In this document: positions 36,245-47,359 of the stretch, one piece after another | Layout: the number at the start of each line of letters is the position of its first letter | How positions within the stretch are numbered: the first letter of the stretch is position 1 | Source of the DNA: Craterostigma plantagineum | Taxonomy: Eukaryota > Streptophyta > Magnoliopsida > Lamiales > Linderniaceae | Assembly: GCA_027422505.1 (NCBI GenBank) | Contig: JAPQWV010000018.1 | Span: forward strand, 11,674,001-11,738,000 | Reading direction: 5' to 3' | DNA: 64,000 nt | Translations under genes and position numbers: made by a program | The notes under the pieces: model-generated | Told to the model about the DNA's origin: nothing | Database searches by the model: none | Seen by the model: the letters and a program-made list of their open reading frames with translations, nothing else

Positions 36245-36700
36245 ACTATTCAACGCACATAAGCATGGGACCAAGCATTTGCGCACGAGTCCCTTGCTTC
36301 AAAACTAGGGACCCCTGCAGTAGTCATTGAGCAAGGGTCCTGCGATTTGATTACACAATTTGATTAAATATTTCTTTTTCGTTACACTGACAAGGCATTG
36401 ATTACACTGACATTCGCAGAAAATAATAATTTACCAATGATTGTTGACTAGTCAATTAAAATCCGCACGGGTCCGGTATGCTGCACATGGTCCCAAACTG
36501 TAGTGCACGGTCCCTCGCACATAAGCATGGGTCCGCGCACACAAGCACGGGTCCCCTGCGTGAGTTCACGGGTCCCTCGCGTAATCGCAGGGGCCCCGCG
36601 TGTAATCGCTGGTGTCCCGCGCATTAGCTTGCGCGGGTCCATGGGCACGGGCCCCGGACCACAGCACTCATGTGCGGGGACCCTGCGATTATTTTCGCGA
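36245..36700. repeat. GC-rich minisatellite downstream of the Ulp1 gene
   Basis: Copies of GCACGGGTCCC-type units, densest at 36465-36690, follow the Ulp1 stop. Just upstream (36119-36160) a 22-bp direct duplication, GATGACATGACAAGCAATTT plus two bases, occurs. 36700-37250 is AT-rich MULE sequence without a gene. Confidence 0.75.
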
Positions 36701-37254
36701 TTTTACACCATATTAAATAATTTCGAAGTTCGATTCAGCCTCCATACGAATATAATACGTCATATAATATCATAGCCAACAAAAGTATGGTCTTTTTGCA
36801 TGTATAAAATACGAGTTTTCGATTGTTACATCCTAACCAAGTCACCAGCATAAGGCAAGTTGTTGTTATGTAAATTAGCTCAATTATTGTCACATTCACC
36901 CAGTTCACCAAATTCACATCGAAAACAGTCACCAAATCGTTTAAATTTTTGTTCTGAACATTAACAACATAAGTGAAATTTTTTGGTCAAGATTAATATT
37001 TTTTTCGACAATTTCCTTATGGTTAATTATTTTTGTAAAGATGTACCAAAAATATATGTATTTAATTACTGAAATTCTTTTAAACCCGTGCTGTACTTTT
37101 TCTTCTCACACATCGAAAAGGACACCAGACTTGACAAGGCATTGATTACGCCTGCACTCAAAGCTGACATGTATCAGACAAATAGTTGACTGACCAATAA
37201 TTCAATAATAACTTTGTCTGCAAAAGAAGACCAATAATTGACTACAATTAGGGT

Positions 37255-37450
37255 TTACACAATTTCCGCACGGGACCGAACTTATGCGCAGGGACCAAGC
37301 AAATAAGCACGGGTCCCCGCACATGAGCATGGATCCCGTGCTTGAAATCAAGGATCCTTCGCGCAAATAAGCACGGGTCCCCGCACATGAGCATGGGTCC
37401 CGTGCTTGAAATCAAGGGTCCTTCGCGCAAATGCACGGGTCCCGCACATC
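37255..37450. repeat. GC-rich minisatellite downstream of the right transposase
   Basis: Two nearly identical ~66-bp units (37308-37440) containing GCGCAAATAAGCACGGGTCC and ATGAGCATGGnTCCCGTGCT. It lies at the place matching 15173-15440 in the left MULE. Confidence 0.75.
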
Positions 37451-37614
37451 CATTAAAACCCTAACTTTAAAATCCTAATTTTACATACCTCAAACACTAT
37501 CACATCATAACTCTTACATTATAAAACCATCATTACGCTAATCTAAACAAACTTTCATTTCATAACAATAATAATTAGGTTCTATTACATTACAAAACCC
37601 TAAATTTAGAGGTT

Positions 37615-39893
37615 TTACCTCCTACTAAATTCGCCAACAGAAGGCAACCTATTTTTCTGTGGTCTTCCACGTTGTTTCTCGCGAGGAGGTGGCAGCATTT
37701 CAACACTTCTTTCAATGTGTTCAGACACCGGCCATATAGTACCTTCGTAAGCTAACTTCCAACATCCCAAGCTGTAGTAAGGGTCGACCAGTGAACCCAC
37801 ATCGACGTTGGCATAACCACAAGCAGCAATAGCGTGTGGGCAAGGAATTCGGTCGATGTCAAGCATCTTACAGCTGCACGTACGCAACTCTAGATCGACG
37901 ACCTCGTTCGAGTTGTGCCCGTATACATTATACGTTAGACGCCCAACTTCCGATACGTGAAATCTTTGCGACCCAATGAAATTCTCGCGGAGGATCGACT
38001 CGACCTTCGGCGTAAACGACGCCGAATTCGTCGCGATAGAAGCTTCGCATGCTCTTCGATGCTTACTGAACCAAGATGATGTTAATCGGTGAATTGAGCC
38101 CAACAATCCTATAATTGGAAGTTCTCTATCCGTGCGTAGAGCCGCATTTATCGACTCCGATCCATTGGTCGTCATGATGTTATATCTCGACTTGGGACAA
38201 TATGCCCTCGTCCACCGTTCCATGTCAATCTCGTCAAGATATCGACCCGCCGACTTGAATGTTTTACCTAGAGCTTTGTAATGTGCATCGCACTTGGCCT
38301 TGGTGTAGGCACTGGCCACCCGCCAGAAAATGGGGCACGCACCCTTGTCCGCCGTTTTCGTCTTCACATTTTGCTGAATGTGCCATGCGCAGAAACCATG
38401 AAATGAATTCGGAAACACAGCAGGGACGGCATTCTTTATACCGTGGTTTCGGTCAGAAATAATGACGAGTTCATTACTATCTGGTACGAAACGACTCAAT
38501 CTAGTGAGAAACCACGTCCAAGATTCGGTTCCCTCCGAGTCAGCAAGACCCCATGCGAGCGGGTATTGATGGTAATCACCATCTTGCGCCGTAGCAATGA
38601 GCAAAACTCCTTTATATTTTCCCTTCAAAAATGTTGCATCGATAGATACGACTTTCCTCATGTATGCAAATCCCCTAACGCATGCGCCGTATGCTAAGAA
38701 CATATATTTGAACCTCATTTGTTCGTCCATCTCCCAATCTGTGATGCTGTCAACATTTGCTTGCCTCAACGCATCCAAGTAGGCCGGAAGTAACCGTAAC
38801 AATAGTCCCTGTTACCGACTAATTCGTCCGACGCTAGTTGTTTGCCTTTCCAAGCCTTGTAGTACGAGACATCTACTCCCCTGTTCTGCATCATCGACAT
38901 GATTGACTTGGGTGGCGGAATGTCTTTAGGACCGGTGAAATGTTCCAACAGAACTTGTGATACAACTGACGAACTTCCTTGGCGATGTCTACGGCGACGA
39001 TGAGAAACCCCGCAGGTGTGCTTGCCGCAATACGTTCGGATTGAGAAAAAAGGGGAGTCCTTATTCTGTGCAGCTCGTACTCGCCATGTGCATCCTTCGG
39101 TTGCGCATTTCGCTACGTACATGGTTTTATTTGACCGGACCAATTTGAACTCGAAACATGCATCAAGGGCGACTTTAGTGATCACGTCCTTGACTTCCTT
39201 CTTGTCCCGAAATTCCTGACCAACAAACATGCTTGAACCATCCCCAAATCCATACGTGCCGTCGTCAGCATGTGGAGAGTTATGCTCCGCCATTGTGACA
39301 TCGTCATTATCACTTTCCGAAGCATAATGTTCCTCGGGTTGTTCGAACATATCATCTTCATTCTCATTTTAATTCTCGCACGGTCCGGTTTGATCTTCTT
39401 GAAAACCCTCGTATTCAGAAAGATGGTAAGAGTGGTAGTTAGATGTGTCGCCCATGTAACCCTCCACGGGATGGATTTCCTCATTTGCATCGCACTGCTC
39501 TATTAGACCAACGTTGAAATTCGATTCATCATTAAGATGATCTTGTGGTGGTGTGGCACTGACAAAGGACGCAACCTCAACATGGAGCACGGGTCTAGAC
39601 TGTGGACCACCAAAACCAAGGTATGCACGTATACCGTAGTCATTCTCGATGTAGATGGGTCGTGGGAAATCGTAAACTACGCTAGGCATGTAGCTTAACG
39701 TGAGTTTAGAATTCTCGCTGCATAGCGACAACACCTTCACAATCTCATTCTTCACGTCATATAACGTGCATGTTTCCTTGTCGACCAAGATTGATTGCCA
39801 TCTATGAGTAGGAAGAGGACACCACTTCGAGGTATTGTCCTCGCCAATTATCCACTGACCCTCTACTTGGAACACAATGTTAGTGATCGTCAT
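37615..39893 (-). pseudogene. mudrA-like MULE transposase, right copy (two defects)
   Basis: Starts at 39893 (MTITNIVFQVEGQW), just after a splice acceptor. Domains in order: an N-terminal region of about 170 residues; a MuDR-type DNA-binding region (FVGQEFRDKKEVKDVI ... CATEGCTWRVRAAQ); the MULE transposase core (VVSIDATFLKGKYKG, LVIISDRNHGIKN, then a His in CAWHI); and a SWIM zinc finger (CSCKMLDIDRIPCPHAIAAC). It ends GEFSRR. Compared with the left copy it has one stop in place of Gln near 39369 and a one-base deletion near 38800 that shifts frame; otherwise it is nearly intact. The left copy has Gln and the correct frame at these two places. MULE transposases cut and paste elements at their TIRs in the nucleus. 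Confidence 0.9.
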
Positions 39894-39949
39894 GATTACC
39901 CCCTGCAATAAAAGTAAAATATATTAGAACCATAGCCCTACTTGCGAAA

Positions 39950-40610
39950 CCAATACAACTTGCGAAACCCTAGTTTGCGAAAACAATAGGTTGCAAAAAC
40001 CCTAGTTGTCGAAATTGTTATTTCGGATGCCGTGTTTGCTAACGTGATTTCTAGGCATAGTTAAAGCCCTAACAGCTTCCACACCCCTAACAGCTATCGA
40101 AAATCCTAACAGCTATCGAAAACCCTAACAGCTATCGAAAACCCTAACATATAAGCACGGGACCCCTGCACCAGCGCATGGGACCCAAGCTCTAGAGCGC
40201 GAGACCCATGACTTAGTGTTCGGGACCCATGCCCTGGGACTGCCCATGCACTGATGCGCGGGACCTCTGCACCAGCGCCTAGGGTCCTTGAACTGATGCC
40301 TGGGTCCCGTGCACTAGCGCGCGCGCCCTGCACTGATGTGCGGGACCACAGCGCATGGGGACCCTGAATTGATGCCCGGGTCCGTGCACTAGCTCGCGCG
40401 GACCCGTGCTCCATTGCGCGCGCGCGCTGTACTGATGTGCGGGACCCCAGCGCCAGCGTCTGGGGCCCTTGAACTGATGCCCGGGTCCCGTGCTCTAGCG
40501 CGCGGACCCGTGCACCAGTGCGCGCGGCCCATGCACCAGCGTGCGGGGACCGTGTAAACATGGGCGGGGCCCCAGATCTACTGCATGGGGCCCTTGTGAA
40601 TATATGTGCG
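39950..40610. repeat. Telo-box-like repeats and GC-rich minisatellite upstream of the right transposase
   Basis: 39950-40150 contains repeated CGAAAACCCTAACAGCTAT units (AAACCCTA telo-box-like). 40150-40610 is the GC-rich minisatellite with GCGCGGACCCGTGCACC-type units. It lies between a donor-like site in the leader and the acceptor at 39903-39908 (minus), so it is probably intronic. The open frame over 40106-40729 is repeat-derived. Confidence 0.7.
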
Positions 40611-41339
40611 GATTCCATGAAGCATGAGCACGAGTTTCGTCTTTCCGACTGGAAATTCAAAATTCTCGTTGCCAAACACCACGTAATGGCAAACTCACGT
40701 AATTTGGAGGGTAAAAATTCGTAATTCAAAAAGAAAAAACTTACTGTAAAGAGTTAGAGCTGGGTTTTTCCTTCCAGACTTGTTTCGCAGACTTCGAGTT
40801 CGACTTAGTGACGAAAATGAGGCTGTGTTTTTCTTTAGAAACGATGAAGAAGAAAGGATGGATCGATCTGGGTTGGTATTAGTAATTATTACGTGCTGCT
40901 GTGCATTTAAATGGAGTTTCGTTTCTTTTATATATATACAGATTGTGTATGTATATTTATTTTTCTTTTTCTTTTATTTCTAGTTAATTAATCAAGGGTT
41001 TAAAGAAGATGGTTAACGGTTAATTAAAATGAAGGCCATTGACAAAAAAAAACGTCAACAAGGCTATTTATTTAATATTGACTGAGTCAAGGGCCATTTT
41101 TTTAAAAGACCCGTAAATCATCTTGATCATGGGTCGATTCGGCAATTGTCCTTGTTTCTGGCGCTTGGGGTATGTCACGCGAACTTGAAACAATTAGTCC
41201 CACCCGAGGTCGGAGTCGTTCATTAGCCGATAATGAGGTTCAAAATTAGTCTCATATTGAACTTAATTCGAGTGTGGTGATTACAGTGATATGGCGTGGG
41301 GATACTTCCCTGACCAAAAAAAATAAAAGCTCCTAATTA

Positions 41340-41639
41340 AAACAAAATTTTTATGGAATATTGGAGAAATTATGAAATATTGGAGTTGATGTATATGGAG
41401 TGGTTAAATTAGAATGAGATAGATGAGATTATTAATTAGCCGTGATTATTTTATGAGAATGTAATATTTTGTTTTGTGAGAAATTTGCCTATAAATAGAC
41501 ACATTGAGTTGTATTGTAAAACACACCATGTATTGAAATTGATTCATACTTATATACTCTCTCTAAATATTTCTTTCTATAAAGACATTATCATAATAAT
41601 CATAATATAAATATTAATCACAATAATATTTTTATAACA
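41340..41639 (+). mobile_element. Ty1/copia LTR remnant with primer site
   Basis: TATAAATA at 41490-41497 is followed by an LTR end ATAACA at 41639 and then GTTATCAGCATGAG, a well-known LTR/primer-site junction of plant copia elements (ATAACAcGTTATCAGCA). The left edge is uncertain. No gag or pol follows. Confidence 0.65.
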
Positions 41640-43576
41640 CGTTATCAGCATGAGCGCTCTCCGACAATGATCAACCTCCGTCGAGATTATTTCACGAGTG
41701 AGCACGAGAGTTCTCCGGTAACGATAAACCTTCGTCGAGATAATTTCACGAGTGAGGTATTTTATTTTTATGTACGGTAATTTTGTTTATTTTAACCGTA
41801 CAGTACTGTAGATATTTAAAAATAAGTAAAATATACAACAAAACGCCTCTAGCCGAGTGGTATCACGGAATATCGTCATTTGTGGTGAGAGGTCCAGATT
41901 TCAATTCCTCTTGGTAGCGTGTGGATTTTTTTAGGAATAAAAATAAAACAATATTTGTTTAGATACTTTAAATTGATTACCGATTGAAACGACTATGGAC
42001 TATGGACGATGGACATGTATTTTGGACTATGGACCCGGATTTCGGACATGAATACGGACTTTGGACAACGGACGCGGATTTTGGATACCGTAATTACCTT
42101 ATCGGACCTTACATAAATTAAACAAACGAATAATAAAAGATTTATTTTATTTGTTTATGTTATTGTGGTTACATATATTTTTGGATCTTATGATATTTAT
42201 TATTGATCTTATATGATTTAATTGTTATCATGTTTTTGATCTTATGATAGTGTAATGTCAAACTTGACAAGCTTAGAAGTTGTTGCTTTCGATATTGCGA
42301 TATGTTCGATTGAAATCTGAATCGTGAAAATAAAAGGTCAATTGTGGTTGATATTTTGATTGAATGATTACGACATTTTCCGAAGTGAATGTACGACATC
42401 CCAGAAGTGAATGTATGGTTGTGTATGTTTATCGTTGTGAATATTAAAAGATTTTCCCCGAAGCCAATAAAGTGATATAAACGAGAACGAAATGTTGAGT
42501 ATGAATGCATCCGCAAATAATACAAATGGTTGTGTATGATTATCGTTGTGAATATTCAAAAGATTTTCCCCGACGAGGAAAAGTGATAAATAAACGAGAA
42601 TGAAATGTTGAGTAAAGACAGCTATCGAGAATAATTTATCATCACGATTATTGAATCTGTATTCGCATTAAGATCCCGTAGATATTTATAATTCAAGGTG
42701 ACGACTAATATTTACAAAATTGCGGTATTCAAGAAAATCGGTGTCACAACTAATATTTATCAAACATTCATTCGAATATTATGTGAGAAATTATCATTAG
42801 GGATGAAATTTTAATGTATGCAAATATTTTATATTTATTATTGTATGTCTAATGTTTATATGTCTTCCTTCTCATACATGCAATTTTATTATGTTATTTA
42901 ATTTCATTAATAATATAACATTTTATATTTGATAAGAATTTATGGTTAACGTGAATGGTAAGGTGTTGATAATGACAATTATGCCCCTGACGTCATACAA
43001 TAAGGGTCCATTATTCTGGAAAGCTCATTAACTAATTGAACCTCATAATAAGAGAAACGAGTTTTTCATTTTATCTGAATATTTACGTAACATTGCTTGA
43101 ATAAGGGTGTTTTATAAAAAATTTATATATGTACCTCAACAATGCCATCAATTCCGCCACGGTGGTGGCGCTGCTCATCGGTGGCACGAGAATCTTCACT
43201 GCCCTAAAAAGAGAATATGGTTTATGCGGAGGTATACATTATATTTATAAGATTTTGTTTTCAATAATATGTATTTTTTATATATTTATAATTGATGCTC
43301 CGGAATGGCTAATGTTTATTGCCCAGAGGAACAAGGTTATATGAGAATGGCTTATAATCAACTATTTCTCAAATAAATTTATTATGCTTTATAGCTGTTC
43401 GAACAGATATCATGTTTAGACTGCTGAGAATGAAAGATGTTGATATTTACATATACGAAGGTGATTTCAAATGATAAAAATAATTGTGAAAATATTACAT
43501 CCATTTGAGTCTGGGTTATGTTATATTTGAGAATTGAATCCTATGCTACCGTAAACCAGAAGTTTACTAATGATAG
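41640..43576. other. Non-coding remnant region with short duplications
   Basis: No gene found. 41690-41760 repeats part of the leader (GTCGAGATnATTTCACGAGT occurs twice). 41965-42100 is a degenerate GGAC(T)ATGGAC simple repeat. 42411-42499 and 42526-42615 are a ~90-bp tandem duplication (GATTTTCCCCGA and GAAATGTTGAGTA in both). Probably decayed copia internal sequence. Confidence 0.55.
41845..41920 (+). other. tRNA-like sequence, possible SINE head
   Basis: TAGCCGAGTGG matches a pol III A box, and AGATTTCAATTCC, 34 bp after it, is a weak B box. The spacing and a following T-rich stretch suit the head of a tRNA-derived SINE or a tRNA pseudogene. The acceptor stem does not pair well, so it is not a functional tRNA gene. 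Confidence 0.4.
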
Positions 43577-44595
43577 TGTTAGTAATACGAATTCAAACAT
43601 TCGGATTAACAGTTTTGGTGTTGACGCAACTGACTAATCATGTGAAAACCGAAGACCTATAGCATCGTTTATACTAAGGATTAAAAGCGGTATATATGTG
43701 ACCGGACTGACGCAAGCACGAAAGACTATGAAGAATACCGATTGAAGATACCGGTCTTGAATAAGAATTCAGGAAGCATGACAGTACGCCATACCGGACA
43801 TGTGACAGATTGGACAATCAAGATAAAAGCATGCTAAAACAAAAAGGAAATTTCAGACAATCAATGCAATGCTGCGGATCCAGAGTATAGACAAGGTCAA
43901 CTAACGCAAATAAGGAATAAAGCAAAGTGACAGGATGGACTGCGGCACAAACAGGGCAGATCCATTTTGGGAAAGTGAATTAATGCATTGATCAGAGTGG
44001 AGAGTCTATCTCACAACGGTTTGAATTTCAAACCTCTAGCATAAAAAGAAAGATGCAAGAAGAAGACAGACACTTCACTGAACTCTCACGATTTTACGAC
44101 TTTGAAATCTCATCCTCAAAAAGACAACAATCGAGCTAGTCTCAAGTACTGTGAGGAGAGCATAAAAGCAAGAGTGAAGTCCAAAGACACTTTTCTGATC
44201 TTAGTTTATGTTTTTTTTCATTTCCAACGGACTGTAAAAAGCTGTTGAAGTGGGTGGATTGTTGTAAACAACTGCATAGGGAACTCACTAGATTTGAGCT
44301 GAGATTCAGCTGGGTAGGTTGTACAAGGTTGTATAACTCAAGATCTAGTGAACCTTCCTTGCGAGGAAGAAGGGGAGACGTAGGAGATTTTAACTCCGAA
44401 CTTCCAGAAACAAACCGGTCTCACACATACATATACACACACTTACTCATTCACATATCGGTTTCAACCGCTTAGTATCATTTTCCGCACTTATACTTAC
44501 TGGTCACTGATTGAGTACTTGTCCTCGAATAGACAAACCGAAAAAGAGATAAGCGTTTACTCACCCCCCTCTAAACGCATAAACCGATCCTAACA
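43577..44595 (+). mobile_element. Solo LTR, Sirevirus/copia type (1019 bp, 5-bp TSD)
   Basis: TGTTAGTAATACG at 43577 to CGATCCTAACA at 44595, with inverted ends TGTTAG/CTAACA. It is flanked by the perfect 5-bp duplication GATAG at 43572-43576 and 44596-44600. A terminal stretch with CACCCCCCTCTAAACGC is typical of Sirevirus LTR ends. No internal region is present, so the element was reduced by LTR-LTR recombination. Confidence 0.9.
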
Positions 44596-44687
44596 GATAG
44601 TGTATTTATTGTTTGCATAACCGGTCGGACCATTCCCGTACAATTATGATGCAGAAGTAATTCAAATTTAAATGATGCAGAAGGAAC

Positions 44688-46237
44688 TCCCTCAGTCTCT
44701 CCAGACCAACCGGGATCATCAGGACATGGTGGCAATCCCCACGAGTTCCTCGATAAGTACATCTTCAAGGGCCAGTGGATGACCCATTCCATGCCCGAAG
44801 AGCATCAGAGGCAGCGACCAAGGATGTTCAGCATTTCTTCCAAGCAGCTTCGGTGGATCTAGTCTTGATTAAAGACGAAGAGCTTCAGGAAGGTGAAGAC
44901 TATGAACAAGATCCCACAGGGCTTCCAGAGTTGATTGCACAACGAGCGGATCCCCCAGAAGACTAACACCGGGGACCGTTCGGATCGACACGCCGTGGGA
45001 AAACATCAGGATCGAAATTCCCTTCCTTGAAGTTCGAGAACATATTTGGAGGTCACCGACAAAGTCAAGAAGCCGAAAGAGTCGAGCTCAGAGGGATCTC
45101 TCACTGGGATCAGCAGAAGAGAATGGCGTATCTCTAGATGCTGACCCACCTTGGACCGAACGTGAGAATGGGGATGACTAAAGGACAAGCAAAGAGTCAC
45201 TATAAGAGTTTCTCCCAAATATGCCAGCTTCTAAGCGTCTCCTGTGCCAAAGGGGGACTTCCAACACCATACTATCACATTGAGCGAGTAGACAGATCTC
45301 AAGAAGAACTAAGCGAGAGTGACCTACCGTATCTCCCTTCCGAGGAGGTGTACAACCTGTACCAGCTTTATGTGGAGAAGTACAAAGGTCCTCAAGGCTT
45401 CATCAAGACAGAAGGTCTCGAGGGGCTCTATCGGTTCATGATGCGCCAACTCAAGTACTTCGCCGCACACGACCTTCAGATGGCTCTGGAGAGCAATATG
45501 AAGAAGGTCAATATGGCCCTCCGCACAACAAAGGATCTGAGATCGAAGGGCTTCCCAACAATCACGTGCACATCAGCTCAGTCTTAGGCATCGCCTACCA
45601 CAATCCAATCGCTAAGAAGACCAGGTTGATGGTGAAGACTGAAATCAACAAGTTCTGTGATGGGACACTCAAGGTCATCAAGAAGAATATAGAGCAGAGG
45701 TTGGAAGAAATCAACCGAGAGACGATGCTGAGGATTCGCCGGTTCGTGAGAGAACAGCCGCTCCTGATGGAACTTCTCGATGAAATCCGAGAGCGACTGG
45801 CGCTGAGGAATACTCTCAGGAACTACGAGTATGTGCTGGGCTTGCGCTGGTCGTACTGCGCCTGACGAGGATAGACAGTGCAGAAGAGAAATCAAGCACG
45901 AATGGGGAGAATGTAGAATGTCACTTTTATTAGTTGTCCTTGTAATTTGGGGCTTTCATATATTTGTCCGTGGTTTAGGACTAGTTTGATATTTATGCCA
46001 AGTATGTTTGGTATAAATAGCATTGTAATCATGAGCTAATTAGAGAAGATTTAGAAATTTGATCTGAAGGGCTGCCAATCCAATTTCTAGAGAGAGAAAG
46101 TCAGAAATCTTCATCTCACTAAGTGAATTCTCTCTCAAGGTTTGAAAGAAGTTTCTCGATCGAACTTTGACTTCTATATATAGATTAACTAAGGATTGAA
46201 GTCTAGGATCTTAGAGTTGATAATTCAGGACCTAACA
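44688..46237 (+). mobile_element. Decayed Sirevirus-like 3' end on the plus strand
   Basis: Same family as 4644-9823 but in the opposite orientation and clearly diverged. It has post-pol ORF pieces (EELQEGEDYEQDP; MLTHLGPNVRMGMTKGQAKS; VLGIAYHNPIAKKTRLMVKT), several frameshifts and stops, then PPT-like GGGGAGAA and an LTR at 45912-46237 (TGTAGAATGTC ... GGACCTAACA). The 5' end is truncated. It confirms that this ORF and this LTR belong to one element family. Confidence 0.85.
45912..46237 (+). repeat. 3' LTR of the decayed Sirevirus-like element (326 bp)
   Basis: It starts TGTAGAATG after AATGGGGAGAA and ends AGGACCTAACA. It resembles the 352-bp LTRs at 4644-4995 and 52009-52360 in reverse orientation. 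Confidence 0.8.
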
Positions 46238-47359
46238 ATAAAAATGTCTATACTTCTTCTCCTCTTGTGCTGCTGGCACTGTTCATGATCAAAAAAAAGA
46301 TATTTGAACAACATGCCAAAGGGAATATTTAAGCAAAATCTCCAAAAACAAAATTTTGTGAGTTTGAACATCACCTCCATAATAAATCATACAATCAATA
46401 CATGTTGGGATTATCGAGCCTGAGACTCGCCGGGAATGGCCGGAGAAGTCGCCGGTTGAAGCTGGTCGAAGCTGAAGAAGAAATAAGCTGTTGATGTCGC
46501 GAGCTACAGGCACCGTTGATCCTTTGGCGCGCGATCGGAGGGCCGACATTCAAAGTTCGGAGATTAAATGGTGATTGTAGGATCGGGCGCGAACTTGATC
46601 GATGGCTCAAATCGGTTTGGACGAGATAATGCGGATAATGAATTGTGACCGCTAGATCGAAATCGGACGGACCGGAATGAAGGCGGGATTTCACTTATAG
46701 AAGCGTCACGCGCTTCTTGCATATTCACACGTTAAAGCACAGGCGACGTGGCGAGCTGTGGGATGACGGATCGGATCGGATCGAACGAGATTAATCGAGC
46801 GACATGCTTATTTCATGAGTTCAATTGTATACATACTAGAAAATGATAGCTCAACCTCACCACTTCAGAGGCTCATATCTTTCTCTAGGGTTAGAATTAG
46901 AGAAACGTGCAAACATGAAAGTTGTAGATCTTGTGTAGGGATGTAACTTTCATGTTGGGTGGAAATACAAGGAGCTCTGGTTTGGTCCGTGGACATAGGC
47001 CAATTCTCGGCCGAACCACGTTAAATCATGTGTTAAAGAGTGTGTGCGTGAGTTGGTGTTTCGAGCTGATTTGAGCTTCCGATTGCTCAAATTAGTGAGA
47101 GCGATTAGTACTGATAGAACATCCAAATACGAGTCTAACGGCGGTCCTCGACCAACAATACTGATAACAAAAATAAAACTTTCTGAGAACACAATAAAAT
47201 CTTTCCAAGAAAAAAAAGCTGATTCTGTAAAAGAATTATCATCAAATGTAGTGTATTGAACATACGGTTTAAACGTACCAAAGTAGTAGAAAGATAGGAA
47301 AGTATAAAAAATAAAAACACAACCAACAGCGTAATCCATCCATGTTTGACTTGAAAAAA
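46238..47359. other. Unassigned region left of the second duplicated block
   Basis: I recognise no gene. A 137-codon minus-strand frame (46950-47363) has no family I know and is probably chance. 47170-47352 is a diverged tandem copy of the sequence just inside the duplicated block (47395-47533): both share CAAATGTAGT, GTACCAAAG and GTAATCCATCCATG/GTAAATCCATCCATG. Confidence 0.5.

Larger units (their letters stand above)
20470..41112 (+). mobile_element. Right Kaonashi-type MULE (20,643 bp with inserted Athila)
   Basis: The left end is GATTATTTAAAA at 20470; the right end is the complement of GGGTCTTTTAAA at 41112. The perfect 9-bp duplication GTAAATCAT stands at 20461-20469 and 41113-41121. 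Subterminal sequence matches the left MULE inverted. Without the Athila element and one copy of its target duplication, it would be about 9.25 kb. Cargo: a DUF1985-Ulp1 protease gene (plus) and a mudrA-like transposase (minus), convergent, plus four blocks of GC-rich minisatellite. Confidence 0.9.

Noticed and set aside
41845..41920. Functional tRNA gene
   Set aside because: The A box is good but the B box is weak and the acceptor stem does not pair.
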